A model generated the notes under the pieces. The model searched no databases. It was not told where the DNA came from and was given only the letters and a program-made list of their open reading frames with translations. Of a stretch of DNA of 64,000 nucleotides, positions 9,601 through 16,599 are shown piece after piece. The position numbers were made by a program, and so were the translations under genes. Each line of letters starts with the position of its first letter. Within the stretch, counting starts at the first letter, position 1. The stretch comes from Owenweeksia sp. (GTDB taxonomy: Bacteria > Bacteroidota > Bacteroidia > Flavobacteriales > Schleiferiaceae): contig JANQPD010000085.1 in the NCBI GenBank assembly GCA_028285465.1, positions 1-64,000 on the forward strand. Reading direction: 5' to 3'.

Positions 9601-11980
9601 TAGCAGGCGTTTCAAAGAAGGCTGTGGAACCAAGCCCACCGGAAGAACCTTCTGTATAGATGTAATTCCCACCTATATTAAAGTCGTCATCAGGACCGGT
9701 GCCTGTAGAGGTTGTACTGGCAGTACGGGTACCCCAGAAATAGCCGGAACCGGGATCCTTACTCCAACAATTGTCTATGGTATCGTTGGCATTATCTCCC
9801 CCTGTGCCACTGCCCCAGGTCGGGCCGTCAAAATTCTCGGCAAAGGGAGCAGAGAAAACAGCGCAGTTCGTGGTTACGGTAACAGGTCCTATCACAACGC
9901 TGGATGGCCCTCCTGTCCCGGAACAATCGGCACTGATGTAAAAATGATACACAGTGTTGGGGGTAAGGCCGCCAATGCCGGCAAAAGTATCTGTCACCGA
10001 TATTATCGTACCCTGGCCTGTATTGGGAATGAAGCCCTGAAGGCCGTATTCCACATCAAAGGCATTGTGTACCGAATCCCAAACCATGGTAATGCTGTCG
10101 GTACTCACAAAGGCAGAAGTAAAGCCGGTAGGTTCAGGGCAGGGAGGTGCTTCATCCAGGCTAAATTCATCAATAGAGATATCCCCATTAAAATCAGGGC
10201 CTCTAATACCGACAAAACGTATCATAATAGTATCTGACGCCAGGTTTAATAAACTAAGGTCTACTCCGGCCTTGAGCCAGGGATCTCCCCCTGATAACTG
10301 TTGCTCACCTGAAACCGTGAACACACCGATGTGCCAGGTGCTTCCATCGTATACGTCTACTTCGAGTGTTCCCATATCATCACCATACATATGGTATTGA
10401 AAAGTCAGGTAGGGTTCAGCAAGGGCACTTACATCAATTTCGGGAGACATGAAGTTGATGGTATCGTCCTGAGAACCAGAAGAGGCTTCAGTATAAATAT
10501 AATTGCCACTGCCGCTAAAATCGTTAGTAGGACCTGTAGACGTACTAACTGTTGTGCCTGTGCGTACCCCCCAGAAATAACCTGAACCGGCATCTCTTGT
10601 CCAGCAAACCTTAAGTGCGTCACCGGTATTTGCGCTTCCTGTTCCGGGAACCCAGCCGGGGCCATCAAAAGTTTCTGTAAAAGGAGCGGTAAAGGGCACA
10701 CATTGGGTTTGTACGGTAAAGGGGCCTGTCCAGCGGCTGGAATCTCCGGCACCACAATCCAGGAGCACGTAGAAATCATAAAAAGTTCCGGGAGCTAAAC
10801 CACCTAATCCTAAGGTGTCGTTATTGCTGACTACAATATTGGTGCTGTTAGTGCCCTGCATGAAGCCAAATGGTCCGAATTCTATCACAAAGGGGCCTGC
10901 GGGTGTACCGCTCGACCAACCAAAAACTATTGAGTCTGTAGAGCTAAAGGTAAAGCCTCCATTGGTAGGGGCTATACAGGAGGGCAAAGTGGCTACGGTA
11001 AAGGGACCGCTCCATGAACTGAATACGCCCCCTCCGCAATCGCGCCTCACATAAAAATCGAATTCTACATCATCGGCTAAGCCTCCTATACCTGCGGTAT
11101 CATTTGTGGAGGTAACCACCGTACCGGATGAAGTTGGGTCGAAACCGCTTAGGCCATAAGATATCTCAAAGGCACTTGGAAACCCGGTTGCATCATTCCA
11201 GCCGAATACCACCGTGTCTACACCGATAAATGGGAAACCACCAAAGACAGGTGCCATACAGCTTGGGGGGGCAAAGGTGAATACGCGGTTGGTAACTACC
11301 GTGTCAATACTTATATACTCTAAGGTGTCTGATACCTCGGGGTTGGTACCGGGTAAGGTGTCAAACACGGAAAGAAAGGTCCCTACGCCCGAAAGTCCTA
11401 TTGAGGCACTGGGAGCAGAAACGATTGAAGGGTCTACATAATCGTAATGATATTCTATTTGGTTGGTGGTTTCGAATAACTTCACCTGGAAAGAAACCGT
11501 ACTGCCCGATGCGTTAAAATCCCACCAGGAATTTTCCCATTCCATAGTAAAGACCCTGTTGGGTGCAGTGCCGGATACCTCATAATTGGCTGCAGAGGCA
11601 GTGCCCTGCCCACTAAGGTCATCCCACAGCGGAGCTGCCAAAGGACGCATGTCTGCAGGCCCGTTATCCAGGTCATTAGTCCGGTCAAGAAAAGCGGCAA
11701 CGGTAGTGGCTAAAGTATCAAAGGAAAGAAAACCATTGGATGAAGCAACCACATCTGTATAGGGTACTCCTTCAAACTCAAAGGTGAAGCCAATAGGTAT
11801 TCTGGCTGATGCGTCATCGGCTTCAATAGCGGAAAGATTGGTTGCGGTAACTCCTAAAGGGGTATAGGTGGCGTTACCTACAGAAAAGGAATAATCACCC
11901 GCCTGGCCGAAGAGAGAAGAACATGCGAACAAAAGCGCACAAGCAATAAAAAAACGACCGAGTAATTGTTTTAAATACAT
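6620..11980 (-). CDS. Giant modular FN3/MAM/PKD T9SS-exported adhesin-like protein
   Basis: 1,786 residues. The signal peptide MYLKQLLGRFFIACALLFAC precedes mature QAGDYSF. A roughly 230-residue N-terminal beta-sandwich domain (GFLSFDTL, RVFTMEWENS, FQVKLFETTNQIEYHY) matches the start of the partial paralogue at 1-1089. Then come two FN3 modules, a MAM-like module (about 440-625, W..DAGSGYFWG...NYIYTEASSG), FN3, a second near-duplicate MAM-like module (about 725-910), two FN3, an adhesin-type module (about 1100-1290), FN3, another beta-sandwich, FN3, PKD (about 1640-1700) and a T9SS type A sorting domain. The last 90 residues and the 1100-1290 module are very similar to those of the neighbour at 1307-6106, showing duplication and module exchange. 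A surface adhesion role is inferred. Confidence 0.88.
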   Translation of the reverse strand: MYLKQLLGRFFIACALLFACSSLFGQAGDYSFSVGNATYTPLGVTATNLSAIEADDASARIPIGFTFEFEGVPYTDVVASSNGFLSFDTLATTVAAFLDRTNDLDNGPADMRPLAAPLWDDLSGQGTASAANYEVSGTAPNRVFTMEWENSWWDFNASGSTVSFQVKLFETTNQIEYHYDYVDPSIVSAPSASIGLSGVGTFLSVFDTLPGTNPEVSDTLEYISIDTVVTNRVFTFAPPSCMAPVFGGFPFIGVDTVVFGWNDATGFPSAFEISYGLSGFDPTSSGTVVTSTNDTAGIGGLADDVEFDFYVRRDCGGGVFSSWSGPFTVATLPSCIAPTNGGFTFSSTDSIVFGWSSGTPAGPFVIEFGPFGFMQGTNSTNIVVSNNDTLGLGGLAPGTFYDFYVLLDCGAGDSSRWTGPFTVQTQCVPFTAPFTETFDGPGWVPGTGSANTGDALKVCWTRDAGSGYFWGVRTGTTVSTSTGPTNDFSGSGNYIYTEASSGSQDDTINFMSPEIDVSALAEPYLTFQYHMYGDDMGTLEVDVYDGSTWHIGVFTVSGEQQLSGGDPWLKAGVDLSLLNLASDTIMIRFVGIRGPDFNGDISIDEFSLDEAPPCPEPTGFTSAFVSTDSITMVWDSVHNAFDVEYGLQGFIPNTGQGTIISVTDTFAGIGGLTPNTVYHFYISADCSGTGGPSSVVIGPVTVTTNCAVFSAPFAENFDGPTWGSGTGGDNANDTIDNCWSKDPGSGYFWGTRTASTTSTGTGPDDDFNIGGNYIYTEGSSGGLGSTAFFETPAIDISSLSVPFLTFYYHKFGTVTGMGDLRIDVHDGNAWIDGVSTIDGRVQRANTDPWRKAEVNLDVLTLASDTIRIRFTGIRGNSFESDIAIDEVRVEEGPACPAPILDSLFNITPNSISIAWTSYNGATNFTYGPTGFMQSTTTTGSRVINQSGSPITISSLNQNSCYDLFINDTCAPNGVSIMIGPFNFCTPPTCPVPTDQEVDAASITLTSASISWTPGGSGADYNVEYGPAGFGGPGFGTYISTTSPSAALTNLNSGTEYEFYVRDSCGLGDVSFWTGPFSFITAFPTNYKEDFNAGVVPAFAWGEADAILTSNTVFTNTASSWEDANFGNSSGTTRAMRVNIWTTNQSEWVLTPSIYLDPAIPNLQAEFDAAVTVFADSVQGYLESDDSLAFVISTDNGASWSNANILWTVTEQDTIDSTGERIIVPLSAYSGYVRFGFYGKSSIEGGADNEFHIDNFEVRTPRACADPLNFEVTRIGQDSAFVDWDPGVVGAIDWSVIYTVGNQPAASGTLLTTTVDSLWLTGLSPSSGYCVYLVEQCANGFSDTLGPICFSTLCGGALTAPYAQDFDAVTTPDLPSCWAEIANNASTIQTVSSTADDHGVPIPSLPNALEMNDANPAIVISPEFSDLPTGLNRVRVKIAYEGGGSAFNDTLFFGVMPDQVTEASFVHYDTLLLGSTNGSFAEYIFDMDDVSLIDTNTFVAFSYKIAGGGFEFFFDDFHYEAIPTCAGPDNVAIGNIDCDSVEVSWTSGPFATSSYLVYGTQGFTFPTGGTLVPNVGSPYTINGLSLNTDYEVYIVDSCGLDTGMVGPIAFKTDSVGPVVAAFTFNQSDTTLVDATVDFDASTSTGGVSYTWDFGNGTTGTGVNASATYTANQQYTVKLIVEGDCGLVDSITQTIDVTDISLEENRFNARVSLYPNPSKGAFYLNVGNTSKLYEVEITDLSGRVVFRAVGLEPRVEHMIQLTQEAAGMYLLKIRGEGLQTNRRIILEK

Positions 11981-12109
11981 ATGAAATAAGGACTTTAGTG
12001 TGAAGTGATGAAATTACCTTTTTTCAATGGGCAGGTAGGTTAAGTGTATCATTTTCTTGGGCTTAATGATTATTCGACAAGAAAACAGAATATCTTCGCT
12101 GAGTAAACG

Positions 12110-12733
12110 ATGGATATTATGGTGCAAACGATTATTTTCGATTTTGGAGCAGTACTACTTGCTATCAATGAATCTCTTACCTGGAAAGAGTTTGAAAAGT
12201 TAGGCGCTAAAAAGTCGCTTAGAGAGCAGCGAAGTGTTTTTTGCGCGTTCGAAAAAGGAGAGATTTCTCACGATGAGTTTTTGATTAACCTGGAACCTCA
12301 TTTTGAGGCGAAAATTTTCAGGCCTGACCTGGTTAAAGCATGGAATGCCCTGTTGATTTCTCCTGTACAAAGCGAGATCATAACTTTTTTGAAGGCCTTA
12401 AAACACAGATATACCTTGCTCTTGCTGAGCAATACCAATGCATTACATATTAAGAAAGTGCGGGAGTTGAGCGGGCCGTTTCGGTATGGTCAGTTCACAA
12501 AACAATTTGACCGGGTTTACTACAGCCACGAAATAGGGATGCGTAAGCCGGAGAAGCAGATCTTTGATAAAGTGATTGCAGATAATGCGCTTATTCCAAG
12601 CGAATGCCTGTACATAGACGACAAGAAGGAAAACATAGAAGGAGGAGAAGCGGCAGGTTTCAAAACCTGGCATTTTCGGCCTTCGGTCGATACTATCCTC
12701 GATCTTGACAAAGTTCTATCAGCACACCAGTAG
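12110..12733 (+). CDS. HAD-IA family phosphatase (YihX-like)
   Basis: 207 residues, the usual length for HAD subfamily IA. Motif I is FDFGAVLL near residue 10: the nucleophile Asp is present and Gly replaces the second Asp, as in the YihX/DFG-type subgroup. Motif II is LLLLSNTN, the Lys is in RKPEKQIFDK, and motif IV is LYIDDKKENIEGGEAAGF. These residues fit hydrolysis of a phosphate monoester such as a sugar phosphate in the cytoplasm; the substrate cannot be read from the sequence. A second ATG three codons in is an equally possible start. The 3' end overlaps the convergent epimerase gene by 41 bp, and no terminator separates them. Confidence 0.85.
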   Translation: MDIMVQTIIFDFGAVLLAINESLTWKEFEKLGAKKSLREQRSVFCAFEKGEISHDEFLINLEPHFEAKIFRPDLVKAWNALLISPVQSEIITFLKALKHRYTLLLLSNTNALHIKKVRELSGPFRYGQFTKQFDRVYYSHEIGMRKPEKQIFDKVIADNALIPSECLYIDDKKENIEGGEAAGFKTWHFRPSVDTILDLDKVLSAHQ

Positions 12734-13094
12734 TCGTTTTAGGATGCAGAAAAGCGACCCACTTATTATCTGCCCCTGCTTTGGGTTCTGCATTTAGCAG
12801 GGTGAAACCTTCCTTTTCCAAACGCTTCATTTCCGTACGTATGTCCTTTACGGCAAAAGCAATATGATGAACGCCCTCGCCCCGCTTTTCGATAAACCTG
12901 GCAATAGGGCTGTCGGGTTTACGCGCTTCCAAAAGCTCTATCTTGTTGGGGCCGGCTTTAAAAAACGAAGTGATTACGCCCTCACTTTCTACCGCCTCTT
13001 CTTTATAGGGAGGAATGCCAAAGAGTTTTTCGTATACCTTGTTGGCGTTTGACAGGTTCTTTACTGCTATGCCAATGTGTTCTATCTTTTCCAT
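12693..13094 (-). CDS. mce: Methylmalonyl-CoA epimerase
   Basis: 133 residues, a single vicinal-oxygen-chelate (glyoxalase fold) protein of the expected size. Metal-binding residues are visible: H6 in EHIGIAVKN, E53 in KIELLE, H76/H77 in GVHHIAF and E127 in LIELC. The enzyme interconverts (R)- and (S)-methylmalonyl-CoA in the propionyl-CoA/succinyl-CoA pathway; this is family knowledge. It follows the ABC transporter gene on the same strand with a 36-bp gap and may be co-transcribed, although their functions are unrelated. The 3' end overlaps the convergent HAD gene. Confidence 0.93.
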   Translation of the reverse strand: MEKIEHIGIAVKNLSNANKVYEKLFGIPPYKEEAVESEGVITSFFKAGPNKIELLEARKPDSPIARFIEKRGEGVHHIAFAVKDIRTEMKRLEKEGFTLLNAEPKAGADNKWVAFLHPKTTTGVLIELCQDRG

Positions 13095-13130
13095 GCTTGT
13101 TCTACTTACGTGTATCTACTTCAAAAAATA

Positions 13131-14972
13131 TTATTCACTTACAAAGCTTTGCAGTTCTACCAGCTTTTTATAAATGCCTTTTCTTTCGAGCAATGCCGTA
13201 TGTGTGCCCATTTCAGCAATACGCCCTTCATCCATTACCACAATCAGGTCAGCATGCTGTACGGTACTGAGACGGTGAGCTACTACCAGGCTGGTGCGAT
13301 TCTCCATAAGCTTGTACAGGGCGTCTTGCACCAGGCGTTCGCTCTCCGTATCTAAAGCGGAAGTCGCTTCATCCAATAATAAAATAGGAGGGTTCTTTAA
13401 TACGGCACGTGCTATGCTAAGCCGCTGGCGCTGGCCACCGCTCAGCTTGCCGCCTCCATCGCCAATGTTGGTTTCATACCCATTTTCCAGGCCTGTAACA
13501 AAATCGTGGGCGTTGGCGATCTTTGCGGCTGCAATAACTTCTTCGCGACTGGCTTCTGGTTTGCCCAGCGCAATGTTGTAATGTACACTTTCGTTAAACA
13601 ATAAGCTTTCTTGTGTAACGATACCCAGTTGTGCACGAAGGGTCTTAAGCGGAATGTCTTTTACGTTCAGACCATCGATCAAAAGGGCTCCTTCTTCTAC
13701 TTCATAAAAGCGAGGTACCAGGTTGGTAAGGGTAGTTTTGCCACTTCCGCTTTGCCCTACCAAAGCCACCATTTTTCCCTTTGGGATCTCCAGGTCAATG
13801 TCGTGCAACACCTTTTTAGGTACACCTTCCTCCGAAGCATAACTGAAAGAGACTTTCCGGAACTCCAGGCTTTTTGAGAAAGTTGTGAAGGTTTTGGGTT
13901 GTTGGGGATCTTCTATCGGGTTTTGCGCATCCAGTATTTCCCACACCCTTTCGCTACTTGCATTTCCCCTTTGTATGTGATAGCTGGCTTTGCTCAATGC
14001 CTTTGCCGGTGCCAGGATCTGGTAGAAAAAAAGGATATACGCAATAAAAGCTTCTGCTGTAAAGTCGTTTTCCTGCAATACCAGGCGTCCGCCATACCAT
14101 ATAATAACACTCATTACCGCCACGCCCAATGTTTCACTAAGGGGAGAAGCCATGTCGCTTTTGCGCATTACGCTGTTCATAGTACGGAAATAGGCTTCTA
14201 CCGTACGTTTAAAGAGCCCCTTTTTTAAGGGTTCTGCATTAAATGCCTTGATGACTTTTAGTCCTGTAACGCTTTCTTCTGTTTGCGACATCAGGTCTCC
14301 CATTTGTTGCTGCGCACGTGTACTGCTGCGCTTCAGGCTTTTGCCGATGGCGGTAACCAGTAGGGCTACCAGGGGCAACAGCAAAAATACAAAAGCGGTA
14401 AGCGCCGGGCTCATCCAAACCAGGATAAGGAGGGAAGCCAGGATCATAATGGGATCACGGAAAAACATTTCAATGGTCATAAGGATACTCCATTCGATCT
14501 CTTTAAGGTCTGTGGTCATGCGGGAGATGAGGTCACCTTTGCGCTGTTCAGTAAAAAAAGACAGGGGAAGCTCCAGTATTTTATTGTGCAAAGCCAACCG
14601 CAGGTCCTTGGTGATGCCGTTGCGAAGGGGCGTAATGGCATAAAGGGCAAGGTAGGTGAACAGGTTTTTCAGAAAAAAGGCCACGATCACCACTATACAC
14701 ACAAAAAAAAGTGCTTCGGCCTGGCCAACCTCTTTTAAGCGTAACCCGATCTCGTAATACAAGCTATCCTTGACATAAGCGATTAAGTTGCCGGTGTAGG
14801 CCGGTGACTCGGTAACGGCTTCGGTTGTGCCAAAAATGAGCCCCAGCACCGGGATAACCAGCGTAATGGAAACCAGGGAGAAGACAATTCCCAGTAAGTT
14901 AAAAAGTATGTTGAGTACTACATTAAAGCGGTAAGGACGGGCAAAAGCCAGGATACGCCAAAAGGATTTCAT
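13131..14972 (-). CDS. MsbA-like ABC exporter (fused permease and ATPase)
   Basis: 613 residues with the exporter half-transporter layout. Six transmembrane segments lie in residues 1-340. The nucleotide-binding domain has Walker A GQSGSGKTT, signature LSGGQRQRLSIARA, Walker B ILLLDEATSAL and switch His AHRLSTV. It works as a homodimer in the inner membrane. Family members flip lipid A, phospholipids or drugs; the substrate here is unknown. A perfect TAnnTTTG element ends only 5 bp upstream of the ATG, so the mRNA may be almost leaderless. Methylmalonyl-CoA epimerase follows on the same strand. Confidence 0.93.
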   Translation of the reverse strand: MKSFWRILAFARPYRFNVVLNILFNLLGIVFSLVSITLVIPVLGLIFGTTEAVTESPAYTGNLIAYVKDSLYYEIGLRLKEVGQAEALFFVCIVVIVAFFLKNLFTYLALYAITPLRNGITKDLRLALHNKILELPLSFFTEQRKGDLISRMTTDLKEIEWSILMTIEMFFRDPIMILASLLILVWMSPALTAFVFLLLPLVALLVTAIGKSLKRSSTRAQQQMGDLMSQTEESVTGLKVIKAFNAEPLKKGLFKRTVEAYFRTMNSVMRKSDMASPLSETLGVAVMSVIIWYGGRLVLQENDFTAEAFIAYILFFYQILAPAKALSKASYHIQRGNASSERVWEILDAQNPIEDPQQPKTFTTFSKSLEFRKVSFSYASEEGVPKKVLHDIDLEIPKGKMVALVGQSGSGKTTLTNLVPRFYEVEEGALLIDGLNVKDIPLKTLRAQLGIVTQESLLFNESVHYNIALGKPEASREEVIAAAKIANAHDFVTGLENGYETNIGDGGGKLSGGQRQRLSIARAVLKNPPILLLDEATSALDTESERLVQDALYKLMENRTSLVVAHRLSTVQHADLIVVMDEGRIAEMGTHTALLERKGIYKKLVELQSFVSE

Positions 14973-14976
14973 AAAG

Positions 14977-14984
14977 CAAAGGTA
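14977..14984 (-). promoter_or_regulatory. Bacteroidota -7 element TACCTTTG for the ABC exporter gene
   Basis: On the minus strand this reads TACCTTTG, an exact TAnnTTTG. It sits 5 bp upstream of the start codon, implying a leader of only a few nucleotides. About 17 bp further upstream is a GTTT that could serve as the -33 element. Confidence 0.55.
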
Positions 14985-14999
14985 GGGCTTGTGTAAGAG

Positions 15000-15030
15000 T
15001 TAAACTTTGAAATTTAAACCCAAAGTTTAA
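15000..15030. repeat. Inverted repeat upstream of the ABC exporter promoter
   Basis: Perfect 10-bp arms TTAAACTTTG (15000-15009) and CAAAGTTTAA (15021-15030) around an 11-bp spacer. The repeat covers the expected -33 region of the exporter promoter and could be an operator. The roughly 150 bp between it and the terminator at 15186 show nothing recognisable. Confidence 0.45.
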
Positions 15031-15185
15031 ACACTATGCGGGTGAGCGTTGGGAACGTATGAGAGGGGCGTACGGCCTTTGCGGATTCGTTTACTTATTT
15101 CCGACACTAAAAAAGCAAACTATGAAAAAATACAGGTTTCGATGCCAAACTAAACAACCACATACGGGATCATTTACAGCCACAA

Positions 15186-15224
15186 AAAGAAAACCCCCGC
15201 TGACCCTCTCAAAATCAGCAGGGG
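15186..15224 (-). terminator. Rho-independent terminator of the susCD operon
   Basis: A 10-bp stem (CCCCTGCTGA / TCAGCGGGGG on the minus strand, one G-U pair) with an 11-nt loop, followed by TTTTCTTTTT. It lies 28 bp after the stop codon at 15252 and closes the operon that starts with susC. Confidence 0.85.
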
Positions 15225-15251
15225 CGTTCCTCTACCACTCTCAAACGTTTG

Positions 15252-16106
15252 TTACTCGCACAGCAGATTTATGTCCAGGTCATAATCTACCCGGTCGTCT
15301 CCGCTGGTGAAGGGAGAACGCCTGGTTACAATAAATTTCATGCTGGAAATAGTAAGTCCTGCAGGTACATTAAAGAATGTATTGGGTATAATGAATTTTT
15401 GGAAAGTGTTGTCTCCAATGTATTCCATTTGCAAAGCCGGGTTTGAGCTTACCGAGGTGAAAGGCTGGATCTGCACTTCCGATGAGTCCGAAAGCACCGC
15501 CCTGGCGTATACAAAGCAATCGTTGGGGTCGAGGTTTTGCATGCTGGTTTTCGTTTCGCGTGCGTTTTCGTAATTAATAGAAAGCACATCATCTCCATAG
15601 GCTACCGAAGGAAATACAAAGGCAGGGTCCAAGGTTACCTTGGGCGGGTCTACGACCAGGGTAAGGTCATCGGATTTCACATCAGGATCACCAAAACCAC
15701 CCCCGTTCTTCGTTTTTACCAAAAACTTAATGTCTTTATCATACACCTCAGCGGCATCTACCTCATAAAATTCCGTAGGCACCATAGTATAGGAATATAC
15801 GCGATCTGCTTCTTTCGTCATGCGAAGCGTGTCATTACTATTTTGCCAAGCCGGCTCAGCTACTCCATTTACCAATGGGTGACCTGCGGGATGCTCAACC
15901 GGTGAAAAAGTCCAGATGTAAAGATCCGCACCATTATCAGCCGAGTCAATCAGATTCGTAACGTACTCTTGAGAAAGATCAAGCAGATTAAGATTTACAA
16001 TAATCTTAACCGAAGATTCCGGATCAACTTCCTGTGGTTCGCTGGTAACCTGGGCAAAAAGGAGGCTGCTGAAAAGCAATGCCAAAAGGGTATACGTACT
16101 TTTCAT
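15252..16106 (-). CDS. SusE/F-like secreted starch-binding protein
   Basis: 284 residues with signal peptide MKSTYTLLALLFSSLLFAQ and no lipobox. The body looks like two related beta-sandwich modules. Each ends in a similar segment: FYEVDAAEV...IKFLVKTKNGGGFGDPD near residues 110-145, and FFNVPAGLTISSMKFIVTRR near 245-265. The same pattern (FYNVPANETVQQLAMVFRN) occurs in the N-terminus of the T9SS amylase at 21297. It is the last gene of the susC-susD-lipoprotein operon, 2 bp after its upstream neighbour. SusE/F-type glycan binding outside the cell is inferred from this pattern and position; how it stays on the surface is not visible. Confidence 0.6.
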   Translation of the reverse strand: MKSTYTLLALLFSSLLFAQVTSEPQEVDPESSVKIIVNLNLLDLSQEYVTNLIDSADNGADLYIWTFSPVEHPAGHPLVNGVAEPAWQNSNDTLRMTKEADRVYSYTMVPTEFYEVDAAEVYDKDIKFLVKTKNGGGFGDPDVKSDDLTLVVDPPKVTLDPAFVFPSVAYGDDVLSINYENARETKTSMQNLDPNDCFVYARAVLSDSSEVQIQPFTSVSSNPALQMEYIGDNTFQKFIIPNTFFNVPAGLTISSMKFIVTRRSPFTSGDDRVDYDLDINLLCE

Positions 16107-16108
16107 GA

Positions 16109-16582
16109 TTATTGTCTTGTAAATAAATATTGGTAACTCACATAGACCTTCTCACAAGCGCTACGCTCAAAAGAAAGATCCAAGAAGGGGTCTGTACTTC
16201 TTGTGGCCCGGTTAAATGCCATTTCTACCGTATCACCCTGTGTGTAGAAATATATAAGCGTCGGGAATTCATCATCGTCAAAACCAAAGGAACCGCCATC
16301 GCCGAAAAAGTGACGTACAGCAGCACCATCATTGACGGTATAGGTTCTAGCATCCACATTGAGGTTGATACCAAAGTTTGGTGCCGTGGCCGAATAAAAG
16401 ACGGTAATGTCACGCTCTAGTTTAATGGGTGAAGACTCATCCACAACTACTACTTCATTTATTAACCAATTACCGCTTACCCCCTCAGAAGTGCTGTAAC
16501 GTGGTCCTATTTCTTTGGGTTCCTCAGGCCTGCAAGCCACAGCGAGAACCGTTAAAAACATAAAAAAAGCTAGTTTTTTCAT
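16109..16582 (-). CDS. Small lipoprotein of the susCD operon, function unknown
   Basis: 157 residues from the ATG at 16582, which gives the signal peptide MKKLAFFMFLTVLAVAC with lipobox cysteine C17. An in-frame codon at 16606 would overlap susD and spoil the signal sequence. Acidic residues soon after the cysteine (CRPEEPKE) resemble the surface-export signals of Bacteroidota lipoproteins. The mature part is beta-rich (GNWLINEVVVVDESSPIKLERD) and resembles small lipocalin-like or DUF-type barrels, but I cannot name a family. Its place between susD and a SusE/F-like gene suggests an accessory role in maltodextrin binding at the cell surface. Confidence 0.65.
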   Translation of the reverse strand: MKKLAFFMFLTVLAVACRPEEPKEIGPRYSTSEGVSGNWLINEVVVVDESSPIKLERDITVFYSATAPNFGINLNVDARTYTVNDGAAVRHFFGDGGSFGFDDDEFPTLIYFYTQGDTVEMAFNRATRSTDPFLDLSFERSACEKVYVSYQYLFTRQ

Positions 16583-16599
16583 AATTCTGTTATTCCTTA

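Noticed and set aside
1403-12000. Many open frames of 60-120 codons on the plus strand opposite the adhesin genes
   Set aside because: They lie wholly antisense to strong coding sequence, have low-complexity or cysteine-rich translations and no family motifs. Repetitive FN3 coding sequence commonly produces such shadows.
15059-15310. 83-codon plus-strand frame near the end of the susCD operon
   Set aside because: It reads through the operon terminator and into the antisense of the SusE/F-like gene.
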